DNA of 64,000 nt from Paenibacillus caseinilyticus (lineage in GTDB: Bacteria > Bacillota > Bacilli > Paenibacillales > NBRC-103111), in assembly GCF_027533645.1 (NCBI RefSeq), contig NZ_JAQAGY010000004.1:62001-126000 (forward strand), read 5' to 3'. The notes beneath the pieces are model-generated. The model did no database searches. It was not told the DNA's origin and worked only from the letters and a program-made list of their open reading frames with translations. Below are positions 53,601 through 61,100 of the stretch, one piece after another. The position numbers and the translations under genes were made by a program. Within the stretch, counting starts at the first letter, position 1. Every line of letters starts with the position of its first letter.

Positions 53601-55115
53601 AGTGTTCAGCTCGCCGTAAGTCCATGAAGCCTCATCGGTTCGCACGGCGATCCGGTCCGGATCGGCGGCGGCCGCCTCTTCCAGCCACGTGTGAAGGGGC
53701 TGCTTCTTCGGATAATCCATCTCCGTGAGGTTGAAGTCACGAAGCACCTTCTCCTCCTCGTCACGGGTCATCCGGCTAAGCGAATCCATCGCCGCTCCCG
53801 GATGCTTCGCCGCCTGCTTCAGCGCCTCGGTGAACCGCTGGGCGAGCTGACGGATGGTTTCCCGGTCATAGCGAAGAGAATTGTAAGAGAATTTGAAATG
53901 CAGGGCTTCTCCCGGGAACACCAGGAGGGTCATAGGATAACTCGTATGCTCGTTGAATTCAGCCCCGGTAATCTCGAATACCCCGCTGCGGCCGCTGGCG
54001 GATCCGGAAGAGACCTGGCGGTCCAGCGGATAGTTCTCGAACACAAGGAGATGGTCGAACAGGGTGCCGCCGATGGGAGACAATCGCTGGATATCGGCCA
54101 GCGAATAGTATTCATAGGGCGCGCTGTCGAGCGCGGCCTGCTGCACTCTCTTGGCCGCTTCGCTCCACGCCATGCCTTCCTCCCAGCGCACCCGGACGGG
54201 GACCGAATTAATGAACAAGCCTACCGTCTGCTCCACGCCGGCCAGCTCGGCCGGGCGTCCGGACACCACCGCACCGAAGACGACATCCCGCTTGCGGTTG
54301 TATCTTCCCAGCACGCTTCCCCACACCGTCTGCACCAGCGAGCTCAAGGTGATGCCGCACCCCGAGGCTGCCCGCTCCAGTTCCCGGGTCACCTCAAGTT
54401 CCAATCCGCCGGTCACCTCTTCCGTCATATACTCGCCAGTGAACTCGCCGGATCCTCTGCGCGCGGGAAGCACGGCGGCTTCTTCATAGCCCTGCAGGAC
54501 GTCCCGCCAGTAGGTTTGCGCTTCCTCCGGCTCCTGACGGCCCAGCCATTCGATGAAATGACCGTATGGTACCGCAGCCATCCCGGACTCTTCGCCCGCA
54601 GAGGAGCCGCTGCCAAGCTTGGAATAGGCCGAAGTAAAATCGTTCAGCACGATCCCGAGGCACCAGCCGTCCATCAGAATATGATGGAAGCTCCAGACGG
54701 AGACGTACTGCGACGCCCCTGTACGGAACAGGGCGACCCGCAGCAGCTCGTCTTGCGACAGGTCGAACCCGCGCCTGCGGTCTTCCTTCTTGTAAGCTTC
54801 GATTCGATCGGTAATCTCGTCTGCGGCACCTCCGGCCAAATCCTCGAAGCGGATCTGGACCGGGCGCTCCTTCAGCACGATCTGGACGGGCTGCTGCACT
54901 TTCTCGTACAGGAACATCGTACGGAGCACATCGTGACGGCTGACGGTCCGGTTCAGCGCTTCCTCGAACCGCAGAGGGTCTATCTCCCCCTGCATTGTCA
55001 AGGCAATTTGCTCGTAATAAGCCGTCGACTCCGGCTGCAGCAGCGCGTGGAAGAGCATTCCCTGCTGCAGGGGAGAGAGCGGATAGATCCGCTGAATATT
55101 GGACTTGGCACCCAT
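38658..55115 (-). CDS. NRPS, four modules with terminal thioesterase: Ser, Ser-E, Val-E, Cys-like, TE
   Basis: A 5485-residue synthetase. Approximate residues: C1 10-440, A1 460-960, PCP1 990-1060, C2 1080-1510, A2 1530-2030, PCP2 2060-2130, E1 2150-2580, C3 2620-3050, A3 3070-3590, PCP3 3610-3680, E2 3690-4130, C4 4170-4600, A4 4620-5140, PCP4 5165-5235, TE 5250-5480 (GYSAGG near 5325). Specificity codes: A1 and A2 D-V-W-H-F-S-L-V-D-K (serine); A3 D-A-F-W-I-G-G-T-F-K (valine); A4 D-L-Y-D-L-S-L-V-W-K (cysteine-like). Expected output is Ser, D-Ser, D-Val, Cys, then release as acid or macrocycle. C1, C3 and C4 are of the SPLQQG/MDGW type that accepts D-configured donors, matching the E domains before them. 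The start is the ATG at 55115, with GGAGG 7 bases upstream, 21 bases after the previous gene. Confidence 0.95.
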   Translation of the reverse strand: MGAKSNIQRIYPLSPLQQGMLFHALLQPESTAYYEQIALTMQGEIDPLRFEEALNRTVSRHDVLRTMFLYEKVQQPVQIVLKERPVQIRFEDLAGGAADEITDRIEAYKKEDRRRGFDLSQDELLRVALFRTGASQYVSVWSFHHILMDGWCLGIVLNDFTSAYSKLGSGSSAGEESGMAAVPYGHFIEWLGRQEPEEAQTYWRDVLQGYEEAAVLPARRGSGEFTGEYMTEEVTGGLELEVTRELERAASGCGITLSSLVQTVWGSVLGRYNRKRDVVFGAVVSGRPAELAGVEQTVGLFINSVPVRVRWEEGMAWSEAAKRVQQAALDSAPYEYYSLADIQRLSPIGGTLFDHLLVFENYPLDRQVSSGSASGRSGVFEITGAEFNEHTSYPMTLLVFPGEALHFKFSYNSLRYDRETIRQLAQRFTEALKQAAKHPGAAMDSLSRMTRDEEEKVLRDFNLTEMDYPKKQPLHTWLEEAAAADPDRIAVRTDEASWTYGELNTWANRLAWTLRAGGVGPDTVVGLAVPRSPEMLAGIYAVLKAGGAYLPIDPLTPPERLAYILGDSGAGVLLTVNGSNGPEDGSFSGVRIALDTGESLSGDTSNPPFSGTPRHLAYVIYTSGSTGRPKGVMIEHEAAVNRIHWMQRAYPLDAQDVIMQKTPYTFDVSVWELIWWSAAGASLYLPPAGAEKDPSLLVQGIRRHRVTAMHFVPSMLQAFLSHVEEDDGALGMLSSLRYVFASGEALALNQVRRFRGHLGRVNGTELVNLYGPTEAAVDVTHFRCSGEEEELGLVPIGSPIDNIRLFILDEADQPMPIGVPGELCIAGAGLARGYLGRPDLTEAAFTGCPFLPGERMYRTGDLARWLPDGRVDYLGRIDGQLKIRGYRIEPGEIEAALLAHEGLREAAVAAFTEEEGTRNLCAYLVPEPGAAAAEELSALQLRSFLSRTLPEYMIPARFVTLETMPLTPSGKLDRKALPAPDRSHALNGGAPYEAPETEAEQKLAALWQAVLGVERVGRGDSFFGLGGHSLKATVLFSRIRKEWEGDIPLRLIYERPTLRELAASLESPGAETGETSGQTGPVPCTGERDGYPLSPAQRRIYAQQCLQPALTAYHMPSRYLLRGPLDTVRLEAAFRSLIARHETLRTSFEVREEGPVQIVHGQAGFELPVARRGSEAWFTLQEEAGRPFDLTSAPLLRASLTACGAEEHELWLDIHHIVSDGVSQGLLLRELLTFYEQGAGARLPELPVQYKDYAVWQQERLRSGTMGKSEAYWLDHLSGELPVLELPTDRPRTSAGAAEGAVYAFELDEALTASVKELASEAGATLYMVLLAAYYVLLARYSRQDDLIVGSPAAGRTHGELEPMIGMFVQTLPLRGRPRSGLGVLEWISEVKELTLAAWEHQEYPFEELVAKLGLQGAAGRNPLFDAFFVLQNMELVPGDAGRTELQIEALRVERRTAKFDLTLEGMELGGKLIFAFEYNKGLFDEAAVRGMASHYSRLLEAMCEKPETGLGGLPLMEAEEERLVLRTFNNTARAFPLERTIQSWLEERAAAEPHRTAVRTDETVWTYGELNERANRLAWTLQRHGTGPDRIVGIAARRSPEMLVGILAILKAGGAYLPLDPGTPPERMAYVLRDSEASVLLTMEGSSDPGAGFEGLRLRLDAGESYSPQADTPPCSRAPHHLAYVIYTSGSTGRPKGVMIEHEAVINRIHWMQQAYPLSERDVIMQKTPYTFDVSVWELFWWAAAGASVYLPPAGAEKDPARLAAGIRQHGVTVMHFVPSMLQAFLTHAAQEQESRYQLSGLRLVFASGEALPLRQVQQFRKLLSGPCGTELINLYGPTEATVDVTHVDCTREEEVGDRVPIGRPIDNIHLFILGPDHQPVPVGVPGELCIAGVGLARGYLGQPELTAEKFVPCPFLPGERMYRTGDLARWLPDGHVDYLGRIDGQVKVRGYRIEPGEIEAALLAHERISEAAVIVRSVTEETKALCAYIVEEGHLAGADPLTARELRTFLSGKLPDYMIPLHYALLERLPLTSSGKLDRKALPEPGGDRALPAGTAYEAPASDIECRLAAVWQDVLGREAVGLHDDFFLLGGDSIQAIQVASRLRRHGLLLDLPDLFRLPTIAALKSRIRSLGEDAEQEAASGEVPFTPMQSWFLEQDFAEPDYWNQSILLRAPGRLREDTVRQAFHEVRIHHEALRMTFGKRESRGSGEAEVAAWIREATELPDVMLHTVDLRSEQRWRERLAHEGGKLKGSLRPAEGRLCALGLFRTPEADYLLITVHHLAVDGVSWRILLEDLADAYAQLESGGNAPAPVRLPRKSAPLPSWTRQLQRYAVSPRLLEELPYWSALEQREPAKLPRAAGEGAPADGPAVFTVELTCDETMQLTRDSRQAYRTDPSELVLTALGRSLLPLLQGGPLCIAMEGHGREAHLEPLDTTRTVGWFTSLYPVLLDLADTDEPAEHLIRVKETLRSVPRKGSGYGILRYVTPPEQRPGLTFGLQPELAFNYLGEVDSAGVGGFTVASLASGSDSSPRNHAPYALECNGMITDGRLLLLVRCEPALLETAEAERLCGRLREELLLLIRHCAEHKGAGQLTPSDAGLSTDLRSFRRLLADLGARVPGALLERAYPLGAMGLGMIYQAMAEPESPAYTEQLVLQFRGSFDEQPFRQALRLLTRRHEALRSVFLYGPSVEEPLQLVLTEREPTLAVIDLRNQEAAHQAVQTEAVISEDRRQGFDLSREVPIRFTVLRTGGETFTLLWTHHHIVMDGWCLNLLMKDFMAVYPLLREGQAVQLEPAVSLSGYAAWIKEQSKAEAAAYWGRLLEGYEPPGPLLQHHRRRSGTGAEGGTDMQELVCRLSEAKTRELERAAAGRQATVSTLMQAAWGILLGLYHRRTDVVFGHVVSGRPPEVDGVEEMVGLFIQTIPVRVTWDPETSFGELLKGLQEQALSSSSHSHIGLPAALRGSALGPDGLDHIMVMENYPVERTLREQMTPAAGALEVTGVKAYEQTPYPLSFYLIPGAELTLRFQYDGRRVDPRLADACMKHLLRLTERLVEEPDAAIGQLDWIAPEERRRIMKQFNAAPAPYPRETSLPELVLGQVRRHGDAQALQDEQGSLTYRELWDQSLHAAAGLRAYGVGPGSVAALWAERTKETVVLQLAVLIAGGIYLPLDPSYPAERIAYMLKDADAVCIASAGMEPDLMRTGPAGYGCPLFSLEQLAAEGRGLLGKAHPLSEARIPDFGLPAGGGEPAYIMYTSGTTGRPKGVQITHRGILRLVLGTDYVTFQPGDRLLQTGAPVFDAATFEVWGALLNGLSLYIPGEETLLDPRKLEALIAGQGITTLWLTAPLFHQLAQLRPGMFRGVRQLIAGGDELLAMHVRRVMDACPGLRVLNGYGPTENTTFSVVAEIDRGAGSPLPIGRPIANSTAYVLDSMMRLCPPGMPGELFVGGDGLATGYVGLPELTAEKFVPSPFAGGERLYRTGDLARWTEEGVLEFLGRIDTQVKIRGYRIETGEIVQALLGHPGVAQADVVVRRTKEDQTELCAYYAPGQEAVEPGALRAYLQERLPDYMVPAACVRLDAFPLNVNGKIDRTRLPEPPADANAYAAPGFEAPNTETQAVLAEVWAQVLGKDQVGIRDNYFELGGDSIKAIQLAARLQARGLKLAVKSLFRHPTIAECAPLVQPDDAPAASQEEVSGPVVLAPIQRWYLSLEQPDPHHFNQSVMLFRENGWEATLLGRAYEALAVHHDALRMRYAAEESGAVQISREAAAAAACFRLDEVDLGSFSDEDSEVQTCIQDKAEELQRSLSLDGGRMAALGLFHTAGGDHLLIVLHHLVVDGVSWRILLEDLILAYDALDRGEDPAFPAKTASYQAWTHSLLTYAAGRQLQEELPFWIETEGRGVSSLPVTGADRLDRRIENRVHIPVEFTEAQTSRILRDAHRAYRTEINDLLLTALAASLQEWTGEAWCTIDLEGHGREDILPGMNLTRTAGWFTSKYPVCLQVPAGDPGEQLIAVKESLRRIPNKGVGYGILTYLTEPAMREGLRGGMTPLTAFNYLGDFGSGPGGDGATGVTFSPLIGLSGAQVSPNHLATHLLSVNGMTAGGRLQFTFSAPAGAFEVGALERLAALFSQELNALAEHCRSRPAAELTPSDLGGGAWLGMEELRGWRRELAASLPGSEIERIYPLSPLQEGMLFHAQLDPSSTAYFEQMTLNLADELDADALELSLQSLTQRHESLRTVFRHTSGGLRLQAVWSGAETRLLREDLSDLPRTLAEERFAAYRAEDRRSGFDPARGPLMRFALFRLGDQEHRLVWSYHHALMDGWCLGLLVGEFLKLYESRLSGVPAGLPATQPYSRYIEWLRGQDADSARVYWRQRLAGCSQRAEIPVWPEDQPQRVSAGSERSKAYVPGQLEFELGKDVTARLEAMAAAHRTTVSTVLQAVWGLLLAKFNHSLDIVFGTVVSGRPPELDGVETMVGLFINTIAVRMELHPDDTFAELLRRLQQDALESGSHDYLSLADIQKQSGIQGELASHLFVFENYPLDAGGYGNAAETGLHLAGIEMFEHTNYDFTLIALPSESLRIRFAYNAEVFPHRSMERIRGHLLTLVEHLARTPDPLLRELDILPAAERQETVRALQRLDQPYPREQTVDGMIRLQAARTPERTAVTDAGGEITYGELEEAASRLALALLTHGAGRGSRVGLVVSRGIRTVLGMLAILKAGAAYVPIEPGDPAERKLHAIRQAGVSLLLAETGCGAEELGLPVIGFEAGSGSAKDEQEGIPTPGTAPGIASGITEAQHTPDDLAYILFTSGSTGQPKGVMITHRSAVNLIHAVNQEYGVGGEDRMLWVTSMGFDLSVYDLFGILAAGGTVVTAQKEDVQDPGRLWKLMREERITCWDSVPTTMSYLVDTLERAAAGQVQSDLRLVLLSGDWIPVPLKDRINRFFPGARVIGLGGATEATVWSNHYPIRGTTEGQRSIPYGRPLANNAFYILDPLGHPVPRGIPGELYIGGLGVAEGYVNDPERTSQSFVPDPFNAGGRLYRTGDLGRLLPCGNMEFLGRKDHQVKIRGYRVELGEIEYRLRQLPGVTEALALVTEGEEGREGQLCAYIVAEQPLAVYSVRAHLAKTLPGYMLPQHVVTLEALPLTANGKIDRRALPRPAALAAEYTAAEPQDELERQLLEVWQEALGLHGLGIDDDFFACGGHSLLAAGTAAKIGNLLGRSMPLQLLFRCPTVRELAEKLRLLQEWQGGQDRPYTVFGTPEGPPVFCFPPVAGYGFEYRGMADELPDYAWIAFDFVDGSDPVGEYVEQIITRQPEGPHVLLGYSAGGNLAHAAAQRLEELGRTVSGLILLDSIRRLEPLNLSASEMERDTRELLTLAAAGERSELLALPEVRMEAERRMNAYRAWMNHMTNTGSLEAPLYILDTEETGAGFSWTGASRRGCAIHRAAGTHTGMLQAPELAGNAGLVGGIVSKLHANLHRSEMAIDSR

Positions 55116-55136
55116 CGGCAAACCTCCATCTAGCCT

Positions 55137-58100
55137 CTAGCGTTTGAGTTTCCCGCTTACCAGCTGTGATATTTCATCTAACTCGTCCATGGACAGATCG
55201 ATCCCCATGCCTACATCCGACGGGGTAGCCACTGTTTCTTCCTTCCCCAGGCAGTGCTGCGTCAGCTCTTGCAGCTCGAGCCGGAAGCGTTCCGCCAGCG
55301 ATCTCACGATCGGCGCCGGAATCCGCTCCGGGTCATAGATCCAGTCGATCTGCAGGCAGCCTTGATTCGAGACCCCGATGATCTCCAGCGCATGCGCCCG
55401 CTTCATTCCCGGATCGGCTGCCGCTCCCCCGTTGAACCGGGAAGGCGCGAAGCGTTCGGCGCCTGCTTCCTGGCCGAATTCGCCGAGGTAGTTGAAGGAG
55501 ACGTCCGGCTTCGCCCGGCACGCCAGCTGAGGACGGAGCTCGGGCGGAGTCAAGTACTTCAGGACGCCGTAGCCGAAGCCTTTGTCCGGGATGCTCCGCA
55601 GCATTTCTTTGGTGGTGATGAGATCGTTGCCCAAGGATCGTTCCTGGGAGCTCTGCAGAACCACCGGGAAGATGGAAGTGAACCATCCTACGGTCCTTGT
55701 CAAGTCGGCCGACGGCAGGATCTCTTCTCTTCCGTGTCCTTCCAAGTGGATCCGTGCGGCCCGTTGTCCGGTCTCCCGGCACAAGGCGCGGGCCAGGGCC
55801 GTCAGGAGCAGATCGTTCAACTCGGTCGCATAGGTCCGGTTAGCCGAATGGAGACGCTGCGTCTCTTCGGCAGTCCAAGCCACGGTAACCGGCATGCTGT
55901 CCTGCTCCCCGTGCAAGGTATGTACGTGAGGTTCGAACATTGGTCCGGCATCCGCCGCTTCCACGGAGGCCCAATAATCCGCCTGCCGGAGCAGATTCCG
56001 GCTCCGGGCATACCATTGCAGCTCCTCGGCCCAGGTGCGGAAGGAGGTAGTTTTGTCCGGCAGGTGGATCGCTTCTTCCCCGCGTGCCGCCTGCTCGTAG
56101 GCCTGCAGCAGATCCTGCAGCAGAATACGCCAGGATACCCCGTCTACGGCAAGATGATGCACGGCGATCAGGAGATGGTCGCCATCCGTGGCATGGAACA
56201 GCCCTGCCGCCAGCAAGGGCCCGTCATACAGGTTCAGCGAGCGGTGAAGGGCCTCGCATGCCTGCATCACCTTCTCCGCTTCCCCGGCTTCTCCCCGCAC
56301 GTCGGCGCACAGGAAGCGGACCGACGGTTCATCCGGTCCCGCGTTGTGCTGATGCAGACCTCCATCTTCGCCGGATGCGAGCCGCAGCCTGAGCGCATCA
56401 TGGTGCTCGGCCAGGCGCCGCAGTGCGCGCTCCAGCGGTCCGGGAGCCAGCCGGGCGGCGCTGTACAGCAGCATGCTTTGGTTGAAGTGGTGCAGGGGCT
56501 TGCCCCCCTGCTGCTCCAGCCACCACAGCTGTACAGGCGTGAACGGTACAGGGCCTTCCACCGGTTCTTGCGGTATGGTTGCTTTGTACGGCTGAAGATG
56601 AGGGGCCAGCTGCGATACGGACGGATAGCGGAACAGGTCGCGGATCTCCAGACGAAGCCCTTGCTGTCTCAGCCGGGCCGCCATCTGGATGCCCTTGATC
56701 GAGTCCCCTCCCCCTTCGAAGAAATTCTCGTGGACGCCATAGTCCGCCCTGCCCAGAACTTCGCGCCATATGCCGAGCAGCAGGGCTTCCGTACCGGCTG
56801 CAGGCTCAGCCGCACCTGTCCTATGCTCCGAATTCCTGCTCTTTCTCACCGGCTGCGGCAGCCGGCTTCGGTCTACTTTGCCGTTCGGGGTCAGCGGCAG
56901 CTCGTCCACCAGCATGAGAAATTCAGGAACCATGTAAGCAGGCAGCTCGGCGGAGAGCTTCTCCCTCACCGTCTCCAACCAGGTATCCGGTGATTCCGCC
57001 GCTTCGTCCGTCCCGCCGCCTGCATCCAGGGCAGCGGCAACGATATAAGCACACAAAGCAGGCGTGGTTCCCGCTTCCTTACATTCCGTGACAAGAGCCT
57101 GCCGAACCGGCGGCAAGCTCAGCAGCTTGGCCTCGATCTCCCCCGGCTCGATCCGGTAGCCCCGGATTTTCATCTGGGTATCGGCCCGCCCGAGGAACAG
57201 GATATTGCCGTCCGGCAGCCACTTGGCGAAGTCTCCAGTACGGTACATCCGGCCGCCCGGCCGGAACGGGTCAGGGACGAATCGTTCCGCGGTCAGCTCC
57301 GGATTGTTCAGATAGCCCCGGGCCACCCCGTCCCCGCCCGCATAGAGCTCGCCGGGTACGCCCACAGGCTGCGGACGCAGGCGGCTGTCCAGGATGTACA
57401 CGGAGGAGTTGGCCAGGGGACGCCCGACGGGAATCACTTCGCCCACAGGCATCCGGATGGGGTAAGCGGCTGTGAACGTCGTATTCTCCGTCGGCCCGTA
57501 GCCGTTGATGAGCTCCAGCTGAGGCGCATGGCGCAGCGTAAGCTCCGCCTGCCGGGGCGATACGGTGTCTCCTCCGACGATCAGCACGCGCAGGGCGGCG
57601 AAGCAGTCTTCCCTCACCTGCAGCAGGGCATGGTGCAGCGGGGAGGTGAGCCACATCATGGTGATGCCATTCTCCTCGATCACGGTCTTGAGGCGTTCGG
57701 CGTCCAGCAGCGTCTCCTTAGGGCACACATACAGCGGGAGCCCGTGCAGCAGAGCGCCCCAGATCTCGAAGGTCGTCGCGTCGAATCCGATGCCGCCGGT
57801 CAGCAGCAGCCGGTCATCCTCCCGGAACTCGGTGTAATTTGTCCCGAACAGCAGCCGGAGCACACTGCGGTGCTCGACCATGACGCCCTTGGGGTTCCCG
57901 GTGGAACCGGACGTATACATCACGTACGCCAGGGAGCGGCCAAGGTCCCCGGCTTCCTCTGCCCGGCCGTTCTCCCCGGCCGCAAGCTCCGGACAAGCCG
58001 TGAGTTCGGGATCCAAGATCGTAGTAGGATCCAGAACTGCGAGGCCCTCCGGCACCAGGCTGCGGTAAGCCTCAGACGTGAAGACGGCTGCGGCTCCGCT

Positions 58101-61100
58101 GTCCTGCAGCAGATAGCGGAGCCTCTCGCCCGGCAAGTCGGGGTCGAGGTGCAGATATGCGCCTCCGGTTTTGAGGATCGCAAGCGTGGCAACAAAATGG
58201 GCGCTGCCCCGGTCCGTCAGGACGCCGACAACGCGATCCCTGCCGATATTCTTGCTGCGAAGCACAGCTGCCAGCTGATCCGCCTGCCGGTCCAGTTCAC
58301 CATAGGTGACCGTCTCTTCCGGAGTCTGCACGGCGATGGCCTCCGGCCGCCGCTTCGCCTGCTCTTCGAATAAGCCATGAATGGTCCGGCCAGAGGGATA
58401 GGCTGAAGGCGCTGGGTTGAACGTCTGGAGGACCAGCCGCTCTTGCGCTTCGTCCAGGAGGGAGAGATCGCCGAGTTCCGCCTCCGGGAAGAGCGTGATC
58501 TGCTGCAGGAGCCGGAGCAGATGGCCGGCCGCCCGTTCGGCCGTGGTCCGGTCGAACAGACGGGAAGCATACTGCAGCGAGAACACCAGTCCCGTCTCCG
58601 TCTCGACCGCTTCGAGCGTCCAGTCGAATTTGGCGGCGGATGGCTCAGTTGGCACAGCCTGCAGCTCGAGGTCCCCCGCCATGAGGGTGCTCGCTTTGGT
58701 TTTCTGATGCAGGAATACGACGTCGAACAGCGGATTGCGGCTCAGGTCGCGCTCCGGCTGCAGCCGGTCCACCAGCATTTCGAAGGGATACCCGCTGTGG
58801 GCTTCCGCATCCAGCACCTCCTGTTTCACTTCATGGAGATAGGGGAGGAAGGTCTTGCCCGCCTGCGGTTTCGAGCGCAGGGAGAGCATATTGACGAACA
58901 TGCCGATGACGTCCTGCAGCTGCGGATGCGGCCGGGCGGCCGACGGCGAGCCGACGACAAGGTCCTCCCCTCCGGTATATTTGTGGAGCAGGAGCTTAAA
59001 GCCCGCGAGCAGCACCATGTACATCGTCGTTCCGGATGACTTGGCAAGCCGGGTGAGGCGCCGGTAGAGCGCGGGATCTGCCTGAAACCGTACGGAATCC
59101 CCTTGCGGGTCCCGCTCGGGAGGCCGGCTCCGGTCCGTGCCGAGAGAGAGCACAGGTACGCCGTCCGAGAATTTGTCCAGCCAGTAGGCTTCCTGCTCCC
59201 TGAATTCCTGCTGATCGGTCCGTTCCTCCTGCCACACCGCGTAATCTTTGTACTGCACAGGCAGAGCCGCAAGCGGACTGCCCGCATAGATGGCGGCAAG
59301 CTCGGAACGCAGCACCTCCAGTGACGTGCCGTCGCTGATGGTGTGATGCATGTCGGTCAGCACGACGTTCAGGCGCTCGCTGATCCGCACGATGCCGATG
59401 CGCAGCAGCGGGGCGCGGCTCAGCTCGAACGGCCGGATGAAGCTCCTGGCGTGCTCCATTGCTCCATCGAGATCGGCCGCCGTGAACATTTCGATAGCAA
59501 CCTCGGGCAGTGCGTGTACTCGTTGTACCGGTATCCCCTCTTCCACAGAGAAGGATGTGCGAAGGGACTCGTGCCTTGCAGCCAGCTCCTCCGCCGCTCT
59601 CCGGAATCGGTGAAGATCAAGGAAGCCCTCGGCCAGGAAGACCGCCGGCATATGATAAGCCGTGTTACCCGGGGCGAGCTCGTTCATAAAATACATCCGT
59701 CGCTGTGCAGGGGACATCGGGTAGACGCCCGGCCCGCCTGCAGAAGGAATCGGCTCCAGCTTCCTGCGCTGCTGCCCTTCCACGTGACGGGCCAGGTCCC
59801 CGAGTACCGGGAAGCGGAAAATATCCCGCAGCGGGAGCTGCACATCGAGACTGGTCTGCAGCGCATGCACCAGCCGGGCTGCCTTCAGCGAGGTGCCTCC
59901 CAGATCGAAGAACGAGTCGCCGGCCCCTGCATTCCAGCGGCCAAGCACTTCGCGCCACAGCTCCGCCAGGCGCCTCTCCGTGTCCGTGAGAGGCGGAAGG
60001 CCGGCCATGGCGCTCTGCTCCCCCTCCGGCTCGGGCAGCGATTTGCGGTTGATCTTGCCGCTCGGCGTGAGCGGCATCGATGGGAGCCGGACGAAGCGGG
60101 ACGGAATCTTATAAGCGGGCAGCCTCTCCGCCAGGTGCATCCGCAGCTCGGCCGCCTCCGGTTCCTCGGGACCGGACACGTAGGCACAGAGATAGAGGTC
60201 TCCGTGCGTGTCGGTCCGGGAGACCACAGCCGCCTGATCGACGGCCGGATGGGCCGTCAGCATCGCTTCGATCTCGCCCGGCTCGATCCGGTATCCCCGG
60301 ATCTTGAGCTGCTCGTCCATGCGGCCCATATACTCCAGGGCCCCGTCGCTCCGGCGCTTGACCCGGTCCCCCGTGCGGTACATTCGGCCGCCGGGGCACC
60401 AAGGGTCCTCGGCGAAGCGCTCCGCCGTACGGGCTTCGTCATGGAGGTAACCCCGGGCGACCCCGGGACCGCCAAGCCCTAGCTCGCCGGGAAGCCCGTC
60501 CGGAAGCAGGCGGCCCTCCCGGCTGAGGACATAGGCCCGTGTGCGGCCCAGGGGACGGCCGATCGGCGCCCGTTCCTCCGCGGTGACATCATGCCAGGTA
60601 GACCACACCGTCGTTTCCGTCGGCCCGTACACATTGAGAATCCGGGCATGCAGCGCCAGCTGCAGCTCGCTCAGCAGCGCTTCGGGGAATGCTTCCCCGC
60701 CCACCATCAACAGCTTGAGACCGTGCAGGGCATGGAACCCACCAAGCGTATGCTCCAGCATCTGAAGACGCGAAGGCGTCGTCTGCAGCACCTCAATGTC
60801 ATGCCGCTGCAGGAGGCGCGCCCATTCCTCCGGGCTGTCCTGCTCCTCCCGGCTCGCCAGGAAGACGGTCATCCCTGAGGCAAGCGCAGCGAGAGACTCG
60901 GTAACGAAGATATCGAAAGATACGGTCGTAAGGGAAAGAAGACAGGTATGGGATCCGAAGGCACAATCGGCGCACAGAGCGTCGATGTAGTGAACCACAG
61001 CTCCGTGTTCGATCATGACGCCCTTCGGCGTCCCGGTCGATCCGGAAGTGTAGATCACATAAGCCAGGTCACCGGCTCCCGAGGCAGGCGGCAGGTTCGA